59,864 nucleotides of DNA from Myxococcales bacterium (GTDB lineage Bacteria; Myxococcota_A; Polyangia; Palsa-1104), in NCBI GenBank assembly GCA_028287105.1, contig JAQBQH010000382.1:1-59864 (forward strand). The letters run 5' to 3'. Under the pieces are notes generated by a model. That model did no database searches, was not told the DNA's origin, and was given only the letters and a program-made list of their open reading frames with translations. The position numbers and the translations under genes were made by a program. Shown piece after piece: positions 17,496 to 26,164 of this stretch. Positions within the stretch are counted from its first letter, which is position 1, and every line of letters starts with the position of its first letter.

Positions 17496-18370
17496 CTCGG
17501 CTGCTCGAGCTCCTCACCGAAGACGTCGGGATCGAGCTCTTCGTATTCCATGTGGTAGGCGGCGGGGTCGACGAGCGGGGTGAGCTCTTGCCGCAAGAGA
17601 TCTTCGCCGTCACGCACCGGCGCGCCGGTGTAGAGGATGAGCTGTCCACCGCGGCGCAGGCGCGGTAGGCCCTCGGCGACGATGCGGCGTGACAGCCCGG
17701 TACCGACCGCGCCGCCGCCGTCGCGATACGCGCGTCCGGCGAGATCGGCGATGTACGGCGGGTTGGCCACGACGAGATCGACGTCGCCGTCGACGGCGGC
17801 GTAGAGATCGCCGAGCGCGAAGTCGACGCCGGCTGCGCCCGCCAGCGCGGCGTTGACCCGGGCCAGGCGGAGGGCGCGCGGATTGATGTCGGTGAGGATC
17901 AGCCGCTCGACGCGCCCGTCGAGCGACAGGCCGCCGGCGCCGCTGCCGCAGCCGAGGTCGACGGCGAGCTTGGCCGGCCGCGCACGCCGCGAGAGCGCGG
18001 CCACGAAGCGGTAGGTGTCGGGACCGAAGAAGACCGCGTCGGCGGCGTCGGTGGGAAACGCGCTGTGCACGTACAGCCGCTCGCCGAGCGAGGAGAAGCG
18101 GACCGCGCTGCGCGACAGACCGCCACCGGCGTCGACGAGCGCGCCGGCCTCGGCGAGGAGCGCGCTCAGCTGCGACGGAAGGAGCGCGCGGCGGAAGGGA
18201 CGGCTCCAGCCGAAGACGCCGGCCAGATCGCGCGCCTCGGCGTTGGCCGGTCGCGCATTGATGCGTGCGTGGGTCGCCGGCGTGACGGTGGTGAAGCGAT
18301 AGCCCGCCGCTTGCAGCTCTAGCCCCAGCGCGAGGAGCGCGCGCGCCTCGTCGGCGCCGTCGTCGCTCAC
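17441..18370 (-). CDS. PrmC/HemK-like SAM-dependent methyltransferase
   Basis: Protein of 309 residues. The C-terminal two thirds carry SAM motif I (AVDLGCGSGAGGLSL), a DINPRAL acidic loop and the catalytic VVANPPY motif of N-methyltransferases such as PrmC and other modifiers of amide or amino nitrogens. The N-terminal ~100 residues are a separate helical domain. The GTG at 18370 was chosen because it overlaps the upstream ATP-grasp stop as GTGA, typical of coupled genes. Last gene of a three-gene operon. Confidence 0.85.
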   Translation of the reverse strand: MSDDGADEARALLALGLELQAAGYRFTTVTPATHARINARPANAEARDLAGVFGWSRPFRRALLPSQLSALLAEAGALVDAGGGLSRSAVRFSSLGERLYVHSAFPTDAADAVFFGPDTYRFVAALSRRARPAKLAVDLGCGSGAGGLSLDGRVERLILTDINPRALRLARVNAALAGAAGVDFALGDLYAAVDGDVDLVVANPPYIADLAGRAYRDGGGAVGTGLSRRIVAEGLPRLRRGGQLILYTGAPVRDGEDLLRQELTPLVDPAAYHMEYEELDPDVFGEELEQPSYADIDRIAVVCLEITRG

Positions 18371-19668
18371 AAGAGCCACCCCAGCCGCCGCAGCTCGGCA
18401 TGCTCGTGGGCGATGAACGTGTCGGCGATGTCGTTGCGATAGCGCATTCTCGGAATCACCACCTTGTGCGCCAGCTCGTAGGCCTGCCGGCGCGCGTCGA
18501 CGACGCGGTCGCCGCGACCGGTCGCGACCAGGATGTATCCCGTCGAGCCGGCGGTGATCCAGTGCTCGTCCTTCAGCGCCACTTCGCCGAGCTTGAGGCG
18601 GTCGCGCTCGTCGTCGGTCAGCGGCGCGCGAAACAAGATCGGCACGCCCTTGGACAGCCGCTCGTAGTCGTGCGCGTAGGGAAACGGCGGCACCGTCAAG
18701 ACCACGCCGACCGCCCATCCATCGCGCGTCGGGAACGTCGGCTCCCGTCGCGAGATCATGCGACCGAGGAGATCGCTCCAGCCATCGGGCTGCAGCGCGT
18801 CGAGGATGGCGAAGCCGGGATAGCCGAACCGGCAGGTGAACTCGAGCGGCCAGACGCCCGCGTCGTTCACGATGGTGTTGAGGTTGACGTAGCCGACGTG
18901 ACGGTGCTCGCGTAGGAGCGGCGCCAGGCGGGCGAGCGTCGCCGCGAAGAAGCGGTCGCTGCCCGTGTAGGTCACGAGCGTGCCCATCTCGCCGGTGAGC
19001 TCGCCGAGCCCGCCGGGGAAGAACGGCTTGTGCTCCCAGTCGAGGCACGCCGGCAGGAGGAAGCGTTCGCCGTCGAAGTAGGCGCCGACGCCCATCTCGA
19101 TGCCGGCGACACGCGTCATGAGGATGAAGCTCGGCGGGTGCGAGAAGCTCCAGCGGTCGCGCTGCAGGGTGATGAGCGCGATGAGGTCGCGCGCGTCGTC
19201 CAGCTCGCCGACGTAGGTGCGCGACGAGGCCCAGCCTTCGCCGTTCAGCTTGTAGACCCAACGGCCGCGCCGCTCGCGTAAGAAGGCGATGGCGTCGTCG
19301 AAGGAGCCGAAGGCGTGGCTGGCGGCGGTCTGAAAGCCGAGGCTGGCGAGCGTCGACTGGCCGAACTCGCGATCGCCTTCGAGCCGATCGCCGAACGCGC
19401 CGCCGCCGATGACCTGGAGCCCGTCGCGTCGCAGCTGCTCCTGGACCGCGCCGAAGCCGATCCCTTCGAACAGGATCAGCCCTTCGTCGCCGGCCTCGCG
19501 CACCCAGCCGAGCTGAGCCGTCCAATCATCGACGCGCGCGACGCTGCCGGCCAGGACGTCGTGGGCGGAGCGATCGGCGACGTGCACGCGCACCTCGTGG
19601 CCGTCGCGGACGAGGCGCAGATACATGTCGCCGAGGTCGTGGGTCTCGCCGATTCCGAGGATGCGCAC
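18367..19668 (-). CDS. PurD-like ATP-grasp ligase
   Basis: Protein of 433 residues related to phosphoribosylamine-glycine ligase. It has an N-terminal Rossmann-like MRILGIGETHDLGDMY, a central ATP-grasp region (RRGRWVYKLNGEGWASS, then 'GVGAYFDGERFLLP') and metal/ATP-binding acids around WPLEFTCRFGYPG. The N-terminal glycine-rich loop is degenerate relative to PurD, and there are no purine genes nearby, so it more likely makes an amide bond in a small-molecule pathway than GAR. It is 12 bp downstream of one methyltransferase gene and overlaps another by 4 bp. Confidence 0.85.
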   Translation of the reverse strand: MRILGIGETHDLGDMYLRLVRDGHEVRVHVADRSAHDVLAGSVARVDDWTAQLGWVREAGDEGLILFEGIGFGAVQEQLRRDGLQVIGGGAFGDRLEGDREFGQSTLASLGFQTAASHAFGSFDDAIAFLRERRGRWVYKLNGEGWASSRTYVGELDDARDLIALITLQRDRWSFSHPPSFILMTRVAGIEMGVGAYFDGERFLLPACLDWEHKPFFPGGLGELTGEMGTLVTYTGSDRFFAATLARLAPLLREHRHVGYVNLNTIVNDAGVWPLEFTCRFGYPGFAILDALQPDGWSDLLGRMISRREPTFPTRDGWAVGVVLTVPPFPYAHDYERLSKGVPILFRAPLTDDERDRLKLGEVALKDEHWITAGSTGYILVATGRGDRVVDARRQAYELAHKVVIPRMRYRNDIADTFIAHEHAELRRLGWLL

Positions 19669-19680
19669 GGCTGCCTTATA

Positions 19681-20559
19681 TCATCGGCCGATCTTGCGCA
19701 GGCGCCAGGCGGCGCCGTCCCACAGGTGAAACGGCAGCTCGCCGTCGGTCTCCACGGCGAAGCCGTGCGCGTCGGCCAGCTGCGCGATGTCGCGACGATC
19801 GCGCGCCAGATCGTCGTGATACGAAAAGTTGAGCAGCACGAAGCAGCCGCCCGCGACCAGCACCCGGTGGGCCTCGGCGAAGTGCGTGTCGACCAGCGCC
19901 ATGCCGGCCTGCACCAGATAGGGAAACGAGTCGACGGCGTAGACCAGCTCGAAGCGACCGGCGGCGAACATCGAGAGGTCGCGCCCGTCGGTGACGTCGA
20001 AGGCGACGTTGGGGACCGTCGCGCAGCGGCGGCGCGCGGCCGCGATCATCCTGGCGGAGAGGTCGAGGCCGCGCGCCTCCTGCACGCGCGGCCCGAGCGC
20101 CGCCTGGAAGCGACCGATTCCGCATCCGATCTCGAGGCAGCGGGCGTGCGCTTGCAGCAGTGCCCAATCGTCGAGCAGCGCGACCACCTCGGCCGTCGCC
20201 GCTGCCAGGAGCTCGGGGCTGCCGAGCGAATAGAGCGCGACGCTCGATTCTTCGGATGCTTCGACGGAGTAGTCGAACAGCCGTCGCGCGAAGGCGAGCC
20301 CTGCGTCGACGCTGTCGGCCTCGGCGTCGGAATCGACGCCGCTCGCCAGCATCGCGCAGATGCGCGCGCAGCCGTCGCGATGGGACGCAAGCAGCTCGCG
20401 CAGCGGCGCGTAGGGCGCGACGTGGGCCCCGACCCGCTCCACGTCTTCGGCGGCGATGAGCATCCGCATCAGCGCGATCGGCGGCGACAGCTCGCCGCGC
20501 ACGAATCGGGTCGAGATGTCCTCTAGTAGGGTAGATACCCGACGGTCGACGGCGGTCAC
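19681..20559 (-). CDS. Class I SAM-dependent methyltransferase
   Basis: Protein of 292 residues. SAM motif I is CLEIGCGIGRFQAALG, followed by 'ARGLDLSARMI', a VTDGRDL loop and a 'EAHRVLVAGGCFVLLNFSY' strand typical of UbiE/Methyltransf_11-type enzymes. The N-terminal ~120 residues form a helical extension without a recognised family. The start is probably the GTG at 20559; an internal ATG is possible. First gene of the methyltransferase/ATP-grasp/methyltransferase operon and divergent from a hybrid kinase gene with 72 bp between starts. Confidence 0.82.
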   Translation of the reverse strand: MTAVDRRVSTLLEDISTRFVRGELSPPIALMRMLIAAEDVERVGAHVAPYAPLRELLASHRDGCARICAMLASGVDSDAEADSVDAGLAFARRLFDYSVEASEESSVALYSLGSPELLAAATAEVVALLDDWALLQAHARCLEIGCGIGRFQAALGPRVQEARGLDLSARMIAAARRRCATVPNVAFDVTDGRDLSMFAAGRFELVYAVDSFPYLVQAGMALVDTHFAEAHRVLVAGGCFVLLNFSYHDDLARDRRDIAQLADAHGFAVETDGELPFHLWDGAAWRLRKIGR

Positions 20560-20631
20560 CTGCGTTAAGATACGCGGGATGCAACGCAGTACCAGCCGCA
20601 CGCGCGCCTCGAGAATCGAGACCGCCCGCCG

Positions 20632-23600
20632 TTGATCGTACCAGGAGCCCACCGCAACAGCGACGTGCGGATCTCGGTGCTGCGCGGCCTGCTGGTCGGC
20701 GCGCTCTCGACCGCCGCCTTGACCGCCTTCAAGCTCGCCTACCGCGACTCGATCGGCTTTCCGACTCCGTTCCTGCTCTACTTCGGCGCCGTCGCGGCCT
20801 CCGCGTGGTACGGCGGCTTGACCGCCGGCCTCGTGACCACGCTCGTCAGCGGGCTCGGCGCGAACTATTTCTTCCAGCCGCCCATTCACACCTTTTACTT
20901 CGCCACGCCGGCGATCGCGCTCCGCTTCGCCCTGTTCGCGGCTGAAGGCGCGACCATCTCGTGGCTGACGGCGATGATGCAGCAGGCGAGGCAGCGCTCG
21001 CTCGTCGGTGAGCGCGACGCTCGCAGCGCGCTCGCCCGACTCGACGTCGTCATGGGCAGCGTCGACGAAGGCATCACGGTACAGGACGAGTCGGGACGCC
21101 TCGTCTACGCCAACGACACCGCCGCCCGCATCATCGGCTTCCAGAGCGCCACCGCGCTGACCGACGCGCCGGTCGCGGAGATCTTGAGGGCCTTCGACAT
21201 CTACTACGCCGACGGCCGCCCCTTTCCGCTGACCGAGCTGCCCGGCCGCGTCCTCTTCGCCGGCCGCACGCCCGGGGAGGAGCTGGTGCGCTTTCGCGCG
21301 CGCACGTCGGGCGCCGATCGCTGGTCGGTCATGCGCGCCTCGCCGGTGCGCGACGCCGACGGAAAGCTGCTCTACGCCATCAACCTGTTCCGCGACGTCA
21401 CCGAAAGGCAGCGGCACGAGGAGGCGCTGCGCGTCAGCCAGGAGTGGTTCTCGACGGCGCTGCGCAGCATCGGCGACGCCGTCATTGCCACCTCGCGAAG
21501 CGGCGAGGTGACCTTCATGAATCCCGTGGCCGAGCAGCTGACCGGCTGGCCGCTGGTGGAAGCGCTGGGTCGCGCGCTGCCGGAGGTCTTTCCCATCTTC
21601 TCCGAGGCGACCCGCGAGCCGGCCGAAGCGCCCGTCGAGCGCGTGCTGCGCGAAGGCGTCGTCGTCGGAATGGCCAATCCCACGCTGCTCCGCCATCGCG
21701 ACGGCTCGGAGACGGCGATCGACGACAGCGCCGCGCCCATCCGCGGCTCCGACGGCAGCATCGTCGGCGTCGTGCTGGTGTTTCGCGACGTCTCGCTCGA
21801 GCGGCGCGAGGAGCAGCGACGCGCCTATCTCGCGCGCGCCACCGAGCAGCTCAACTCCTCGCTCGAATACGAACAGACGCTCAAGACCATCGCCGACCAG
21901 GCGGTGCCCCTGTTCGCCGATTGGTGCGCGGTCGACATGGTCGTCGACGGCGCCGTTCGTCGGCTGGCGGCGGCGCACATCGATCCGGCCAAGATCGCGC
22001 TCGTCGCCGACATCGAGCGCCGCTATCCGCCCGATCCGAACGCGCCGACGGGGACTCCGAACATCCGCCGCACGGGACGCCCCGAGTGGCTGCGCGACAT
22101 CCCCGAATCGGCGCTCGAAGCGGGCGCGCGCGATGCCGAGCATCTGGCCCTGATCCGCCAGCTCGAGCTGCGCTCCTACATCGGCGTGCCCATCAAACGC
22201 CGCAGCGAGGTCGTCGGAGTCATCACCTTCGTCATGGCCGAGTCGAAGCGCCGCTACGACGAAGACGACGTCACGCTGGCGACGTCGCTCGCCGACCGCG
22301 CCTCGGTGGCCATCGAGAACGCGCGGCTGTTTCGCGAGGCGGAGCGGCTCCGCCTCGATGCCGATGCGCAGCGGCAGCGGCTGGAGGCGATGATCATGGC
22401 CGCACCGACGGCGATCTGCGTCTTGCGCGGGCCGGACCTGACGTTCGAGCTGATGAACGAGCCCTACCGCCGCCGCCTCGGCCACGGCGCGCAGGCGGGC
22501 GCCCGCGTCGACGCCATGCACCTCGATCCGCAGAACGTCGCGATGCTCCGGCGTGTGTTCGAGAGCGGCGAGCCGGCGAGCGCCGTCGAGGCGCCGGTCA
22601 CCGCCGACTACGCGAGCGGGCGACAGACGCGCTACCTCAGCTACGTCGTGCAGCCGCTCCACGACGCCGCCCTCCGCGTCGATCGCGTCGTCATCTTCGC
22701 CGAAGACGTCACCGAGCAGGTCCTCTCGCGCCAGCAGCTCCAGGCGGCGCGCGCCAAGGCGGAGCTCGCCAATCGCGTCAAGGACGAGTTTCTCGCCATC
22801 CTGGGCCACGAGCTGCGCAATCCGCTGGCGCCGATCTTGACGGCGCTACAGCTGATGAAGCTGCGCGCGCCCGAAGCGCTCGAACGCGAGCGGACCATCA
22901 TCGAGCGCCAGGTGCGTCACGTCGTTCGGCTCGTCGACGACCTGCTCGACGTCTCGCGCATCACGCGCGGCAAGGTGGAGCTCAAGAACGAGGTCGTCAA
23001 CATCGCCGACGTCGTGGCCAAGGCGCTCGAGATGGCCGGCCCGCTCTTCGAGGAGCGCGCGCACGAGGTGCAGCTCTCCGTCGCCGATTCGCTGTTCGTC
23101 CTGGCCGATCCGGTGCGGCTCGCGCAAGTGGTCGCGAACCTGTTGAACAACGCGGCCAAGTATACGGAGCCGCGCGGACGCATCGAGATCGACGGCAGGC
23201 GCGAAGCCGACAGCATTGTCGTCCGCGTGCGCGACACCGGCATGGGGATCGCCCCCGAAATGCTGCCGCGCGTGTTCGACCTCTTCGTGCAGGAACGTCA
23301 GACGATCGATCGCGCCCAGGGCGGGCTTGGGCTCGGCCTGGCGATCGTTCGCAGCCTCGTCGCCGCGCACGGGGGAACCGTGGCGGTACGCTCCGACGGC
23401 CTCGGCAAGGGCGCCGAGTTCGAGCTGCGCCTGCCCGCCATCGACGGTGCGCCCGCCACCAGGAGCGCCCCCGCCGAGGAGCCGGAGACGGCAGCAGTGG
23501 AACCGTGTCTTCGCGTGTTGGTCGTCGACGATAACGCCGACGCGCTCGAGCTTCTCGTCGAAGGTCTCGAGATGATGGGACACGAGCTGCATCGTGCGCA

Positions 23601-23871
23601 CGACGGGCCGACCGCCCTCACTGTCGCCGGAGAGGTCAAGCCGGCGTTGGCCATCCTCGACATCGGGCTGCCGGTGATGGACGGCTACGAGCTGGCGCGC
23701 CGGCTGCGCGCCCTGCCCGGGCTGACCGGCATCAAGCTGGTCGCGCTCACCGGCTATGGACAGGAGACCGATCGCAAGCGCTCCGCCGAGGCGGGCTTCG
23801 ACGATCACCTGGTCAAGCCGGTGTCGATCGAGCAGGTGCAGGCGAGCGTCGCCAAGCTGCACCGACCCTGA
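20632..23871 (+). CDS. Membrane hybrid histidine kinase (DUF4118-PAS-PAS-GAF-PAS-HisKA-HATPase-REC)
   Basis: Protein of 1,079 residues. Residues ~10-115 hold several hydrophobic segments including LLYFGAVAASAWYGGL and 'ANYFFQPPIHTFYF', the DUF4118 membrane domain found in KdpD-type kinases. Two PAS domains, a GAF domain (FADWCAVDMVVDG to ASVAIENARLF) and a third PAS-like region follow. His726 lies in ILGHELRNPLAPI, the ATPase G-box is GGLGLGLAIVRSLV, and the receiver carries Asp1010 in LDIGLPVMDG. The start is a TTG with a weak ribosome site. A single-domain receiver gene follows 71 bp downstream and may be a partner. Confidence 0.93.
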   Translation: MIVPGAHRNSDVRISVLRGLLVGALSTAALTAFKLAYRDSIGFPTPFLLYFGAVAASAWYGGLTAGLVTTLVSGLGANYFFQPPIHTFYFATPAIALRFALFAAEGATISWLTAMMQQARQRSLVGERDARSALARLDVVMGSVDEGITVQDESGRLVYANDTAARIIGFQSATALTDAPVAEILRAFDIYYADGRPFPLTELPGRVLFAGRTPGEELVRFRARTSGADRWSVMRASPVRDADGKLLYAINLFRDVTERQRHEEALRVSQEWFSTALRSIGDAVIATSRSGEVTFMNPVAEQLTGWPLVEALGRALPEVFPIFSEATREPAEAPVERVLREGVVVGMANPTLLRHRDGSETAIDDSAAPIRGSDGSIVGVVLVFRDVSLERREEQRRAYLARATEQLNSSLEYEQTLKTIADQAVPLFADWCAVDMVVDGAVRRLAAAHIDPAKIALVADIERRYPPDPNAPTGTPNIRRTGRPEWLRDIPESALEAGARDAEHLALIRQLELRSYIGVPIKRRSEVVGVITFVMAESKRRYDEDDVTLATSLADRASVAIENARLFREAERLRLDADAQRQRLEAMIMAAPTAICVLRGPDLTFELMNEPYRRRLGHGAQAGARVDAMHLDPQNVAMLRRVFESGEPASAVEAPVTADYASGRQTRYLSYVVQPLHDAALRVDRVVIFAEDVTEQVLSRQQLQAARAKAELANRVKDEFLAILGHELRNPLAPILTALQLMKLRAPEALERERTIIERQVRHVVRLVDDLLDVSRITRGKVELKNEVVNIADVVAKALEMAGPLFEERAHEVQLSVADSLFVLADPVRLAQVVANLLNNAAKYTEPRGRIEIDGRREADSIVVRVRDTGMGIAPEMLPRVFDLFVQERQTIDRAQGGLGLGLAIVRSLVAAHGGTVAVRSDGLGKGAEFELRLPAIDGAPATRSAPAEEPETAAVEPCLRVLVVDDNADALELLVEGLEMMGHELHRAHDGPTALTVAGEVKPALAILDIGLPVMDGYELARRLRALPGLTGIKLVALTGYGQETDRKRSAEAGFDDHLVKPVSIEQVQASVAKLHRP

Positions 23872-23942
23872 GACGCGGCGCCCGGTCGGTCGTCGAGTGG
23901 GCCGCATACGGTCCTGGCCGGACTGTTGCACAAGGTATCGGC

Positions 23943-24308
23943 ATGAAGCGCATATTGCTGGTGGATGATGATGGTGATCTTCGGGACCTCTATGCACGCT
24001 ATCTGGATGACGTCGGCTACTGCGTCGCCGTCGCCCGCGACGGGGCCGAAGCGGTCGACGTGGCCTCGATGGTTCATCCGCACGCCATCGTGATGGATAT
24101 CTCGATGCCGGCGATGAACGGCTGCGAGGCGACACGGCGGATCAAATCGGACGTCGAGACCTCCGCGGTTCCGATCGTCGCTCTGACAGGATCGGCGCCG
24201 GAGGAGATCGAGCAGGAGATGGAGTCGTCTGGCTTCGCGCGGGTCCTGCAGAAGCCGTGTACGGCACCCGATCTGGCGAGCATCCTCGACGACGAGCTCT
24301 CGGTCTAG
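23943..24308 (+). CDS. Single-domain response regulator (CheY-like)
   Basis: Protein of 121 residues consisting only of a receiver: LLVDDDGD acidic pocket, phospho-acceptor Asp52 in VMDISMPAMNG, Thr in ALTGSAP and Lys in LQKPC. It has no output domain, so it presumably acts by protein contact or as a phosphorelay shuttle. AAGG upstream of the ATG gives a modest ribosome site. It follows the DUF4118 kinase gene on the same strand. Confidence 0.94.
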   Translation: MKRILLVDDDGDLRDLYARYLDDVGYCVAVARDGAEAVDVASMVHPHAIVMDISMPAMNGCEATRRIKSDVETSAVPIVALTGSAPEEIEQEMESSGFARVLQKPCTAPDLASILDDELSV

Positions 24309-24346
24309 CGTTCCCGGCGATCAGGCGGCCGCGGTCTGGCAGCCCA

Positions 24347-24372
24347 AGCGAGCGCCCCCTCTTTGGCTCGCT
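24347..24372 (+). terminator. Weak hairpin after the CheY-like gene
   Basis: Seven-base arms AGCGAGC and GCTCGCT are separated by a 12-base loop, 39 bp after the receiver stop. There is no T-tract, so it is only a weak intrinsic-terminator candidate. Confidence 0.25.
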
Positions 24373-24454
24373 CGCTCCTCGGCCGAGCGCGCGCCGACGC
24401 GGGCGCCCAAACGTAACAAATCGTCAAAGCTCGAGAATTCTGACCACCCGCTAC

Positions 24455-24473
24455 AACATCGCTAAACGATGTT
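24455..24473. promoter_or_regulatory. Inverted repeat at the RHH gene start, candidate autoregulatory operator
   Basis: AACATCG-CTAAA-CGATGTT is a perfect 7-bp-arm inverted repeat. It contains the first possible ATG (24469) of the ribbon-helix-helix gene. RHH proteins usually bind dyads at their own promoters, so this would place the KaiC operon under RHH control. Confidence 0.5.
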
Positions 24474-24693
24474 TAACACTCTTTTCATGCCCCCCAGAAA
24501 GGAGACGCCGCACACGGAGCACCTGCTCGGCGTGCGCGTTTCCCAGGAATTACTTCAGGCGCTCGACGAAGAGGTCGAGTACGTCCGACAGGACCGTGGC
24601 CTGATCGTCAACCGCTCCGATCTCGTCCGTGAGCTGTTGTGGCAGACGCTCAAAAACCGACGCAAAGGAAGGGATGATGGACACGCACACTGA
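24469..24693 (+). CDS. Ribbon-helix-helix (CopG-like) DNA-binding protein
   Basis: Protein of 74 residues (68 if started at the ATG 24487). The strand LLGVRVSQELLQALDEEV and the helix-turn-helix NRSDLVRELLWQTL fit the RHH fold. It ends 20 bp inside the KaiC-like gene, so the two are co-translated. It is paralogous to the RHH protein at 31.8 kb. The likely role is a dimeric repressor of this operon. Confidence 0.85.
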   Translation: MFNTLFMPPRKETPHTEHLLGVRVSQELLQALDEEVEYVRQDRGLIVNRSDLVRELLWQTLKNRRKGRDDGHAH

Positions 24694-26164
24694 GCGCGCG
24701 GCTACAGGAATCGCCGGCCTCGACGAGGTTCTCGGCGGAGGCTTTCCGGTTGGTAAGGTGTATTTGATCGAGGGCGACCCGGGCGCCGGCAAGAGCACCC
24801 TCGGCCTTCAGTTCTTGCGCGATGGGGTTGCGCGCGGAGAGCGCTGCGTCTACGCCGTTCTGGCCGAGAGCATCAAGGAGCTGCGCGGCCTCGCGCGCTC
24901 CCACGGCTGGTCCATCGACGGCATCGACCTCATCGAATCGTCTGGCCAGTCGGACTCGGACTACACGCTCTACCATCCATCGGAAGTCGAGCTCTCGGAG
25001 ACCAGCAAGTCGATCTTGAACCAGATCGGCGACCGCAAGCCGCAGCGGGTCGTGATCGATTCGCTGTCCGAGGTACGACTGCTGGCGCAGGATCCGCTGC
25101 GCTACCGCCGGCAGATCCTCGCGCTCAAGCGCTACTTCGACGAGCAGGGCGCGACGGTGCTGCTGCTCGACTTCCTCACCGGCACCGACGACCGCCAGCT
25201 CGAGAGCTTGTGCCACGGCATCATCCACCTCGGCCAGCTGACGCCCGAGTACGGCGGACAGAGGCGGCGGCTGCGCATCAAGAAGATGCGCGAGTCCGAC
25301 TTCCGCGACGGCTATCACGACTTCGTCATCACGCAGGACGGGCTCGACGTCTTCCCGCGCATGGTCGCAGCGGCACATCACCGGCGCGACACGTATACGC
25401 CGGAGACCTGCTCGAGCGGGCTGCCGGAGCTCGACTCGCTGCTCGGCGGCGGTCTCGATCGCGGCACCAGCACGCTGCTCCTCGGCCCCGCCGGATCGGG
25501 CAAGTCGACCATCGCGGCGCAGTACGCCAAGGCGGCGGTCGAGCGCGGCGAGAAGGCCGCCTTCTTCATCTTCGACGAGGTGCCGGCGACGCTGATCGTG
25601 CGCGGCGAAGGGCTCGGCATGGGCATTCGCGAGCACATCGCCAAGGGTCGCATCGTCCTCAGACAGGTCGATCCGGCGCAGCTGTCCCCGGGAGAGTTCG
25701 CGCAGGCGGTGCGCCGCGCCGTCGAGGTCGACGGCTGCACCGTGATCGTGATCGACAGCGTCAACGGCTACACCAGCGCGATGCCGGAGGAGCACTTCCT
25801 GAGCGCGCATCTCCACGAGCTCTTGGCGTTCCTCAACCAGAAGAGCGTGGTGACGATCATGGTGATGACCCAGCAGGGGTTGATCGGCAACATGCAGCAG
25901 CCGATCGACCTCAGCTACCTGGCCGACACGATCATCCTGCTCCGCTACTTCGAAGCGCGCAGCCAGATCCGGCAGGCCATCTCGGTGGTCAAGCGACGCA
26001 CCGGCCGGCACGAGCGCACCATCCGCGAGCTGACCATGGACGGCGATGGTGTTCACATCGGCGACCCGCTCAACGAGTTCCAGGGCGTGATCAGCGGCAA
26101 CCTGATCTTCGTCGGTGCGTCCTCCGCGTTGCGGATCAGTGATGGCGACCCGGCGCAAGAGTAG
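24674..26164 (+). CDS. KaiC-like double-domain RecA/ATPase (copy A)
   Basis: Protein of 496 residues with two tandem RecA-type domains. The Walker A motifs are GDPGAGKST (34-42) and GPAGSGKST (271-279); the Walker B-like strands are RVVIDSLSEV and VIVIDSVNGY. The catalytic acid position reads LAES in domain 1 and FDEV in domain 2, against the double Glu of clock KaiC. The start at 24674 has an excellent AAAGGAAGGG ribosome site. It overlaps the upstream RHH gene by 20 bp and the downstream kinase gene by 23 bp. KaiC-family ATPases outside cyanobacteria usually serve signalling roles, and the kinase pairing supports that here. Confidence 0.93.
   Translation: MMDTHTERAATGIAGLDEVLGGGFPVGKVYLIEGDPGAGKSTLGLQFLRDGVARGERCVYAVLAESIKELRGLARSHGWSIDGIDLIESSGQSDSDYTLYHPSEVELSETSKSILNQIGDRKPQRVVIDSLSEVRLLAQDPLRYRRQILALKRYFDEQGATVLLLDFLTGTDDRQLESLCHGIIHLGQLTPEYGGQRRRLRIKKMRESDFRDGYHDFVITQDGLDVFPRMVAAAHHRRDTYTPETCSSGLPELDSLLGGGLDRGTSTLLLGPAGSGKSTIAAQYAKAAVERGEKAAFFIFDEVPATLIVRGEGLGMGIREHIAKGRIVLRQVDPAQLSPGEFAQAVRRAVEVDGCTVIVIDSVNGYTSAMPEEHFLSAHLHELLAFLNQKSVVTIMVMTQQGLIGNMQQPIDLSYLADTIILLRYFEARSQIRQAISVVKRRTGRHERTIRELTMDGDGVHIGDPLNEFQGVISGNLIFVGASSALRISDGDPAQE

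Noticed and set aside
18367-19668. Housekeeping purD
   Set aside because: The glycine-rich loop is degenerate and the neighbours are methyltransferases, so a gene symbol was not assigned.
20560-22809. Long minus-strand open frame extending the methyltransferase N-terminally
   Set aside because: It is a high-GC shadow of the DUF4118 kinase; only the part from the GTG at 20559 has methyltransferase features.
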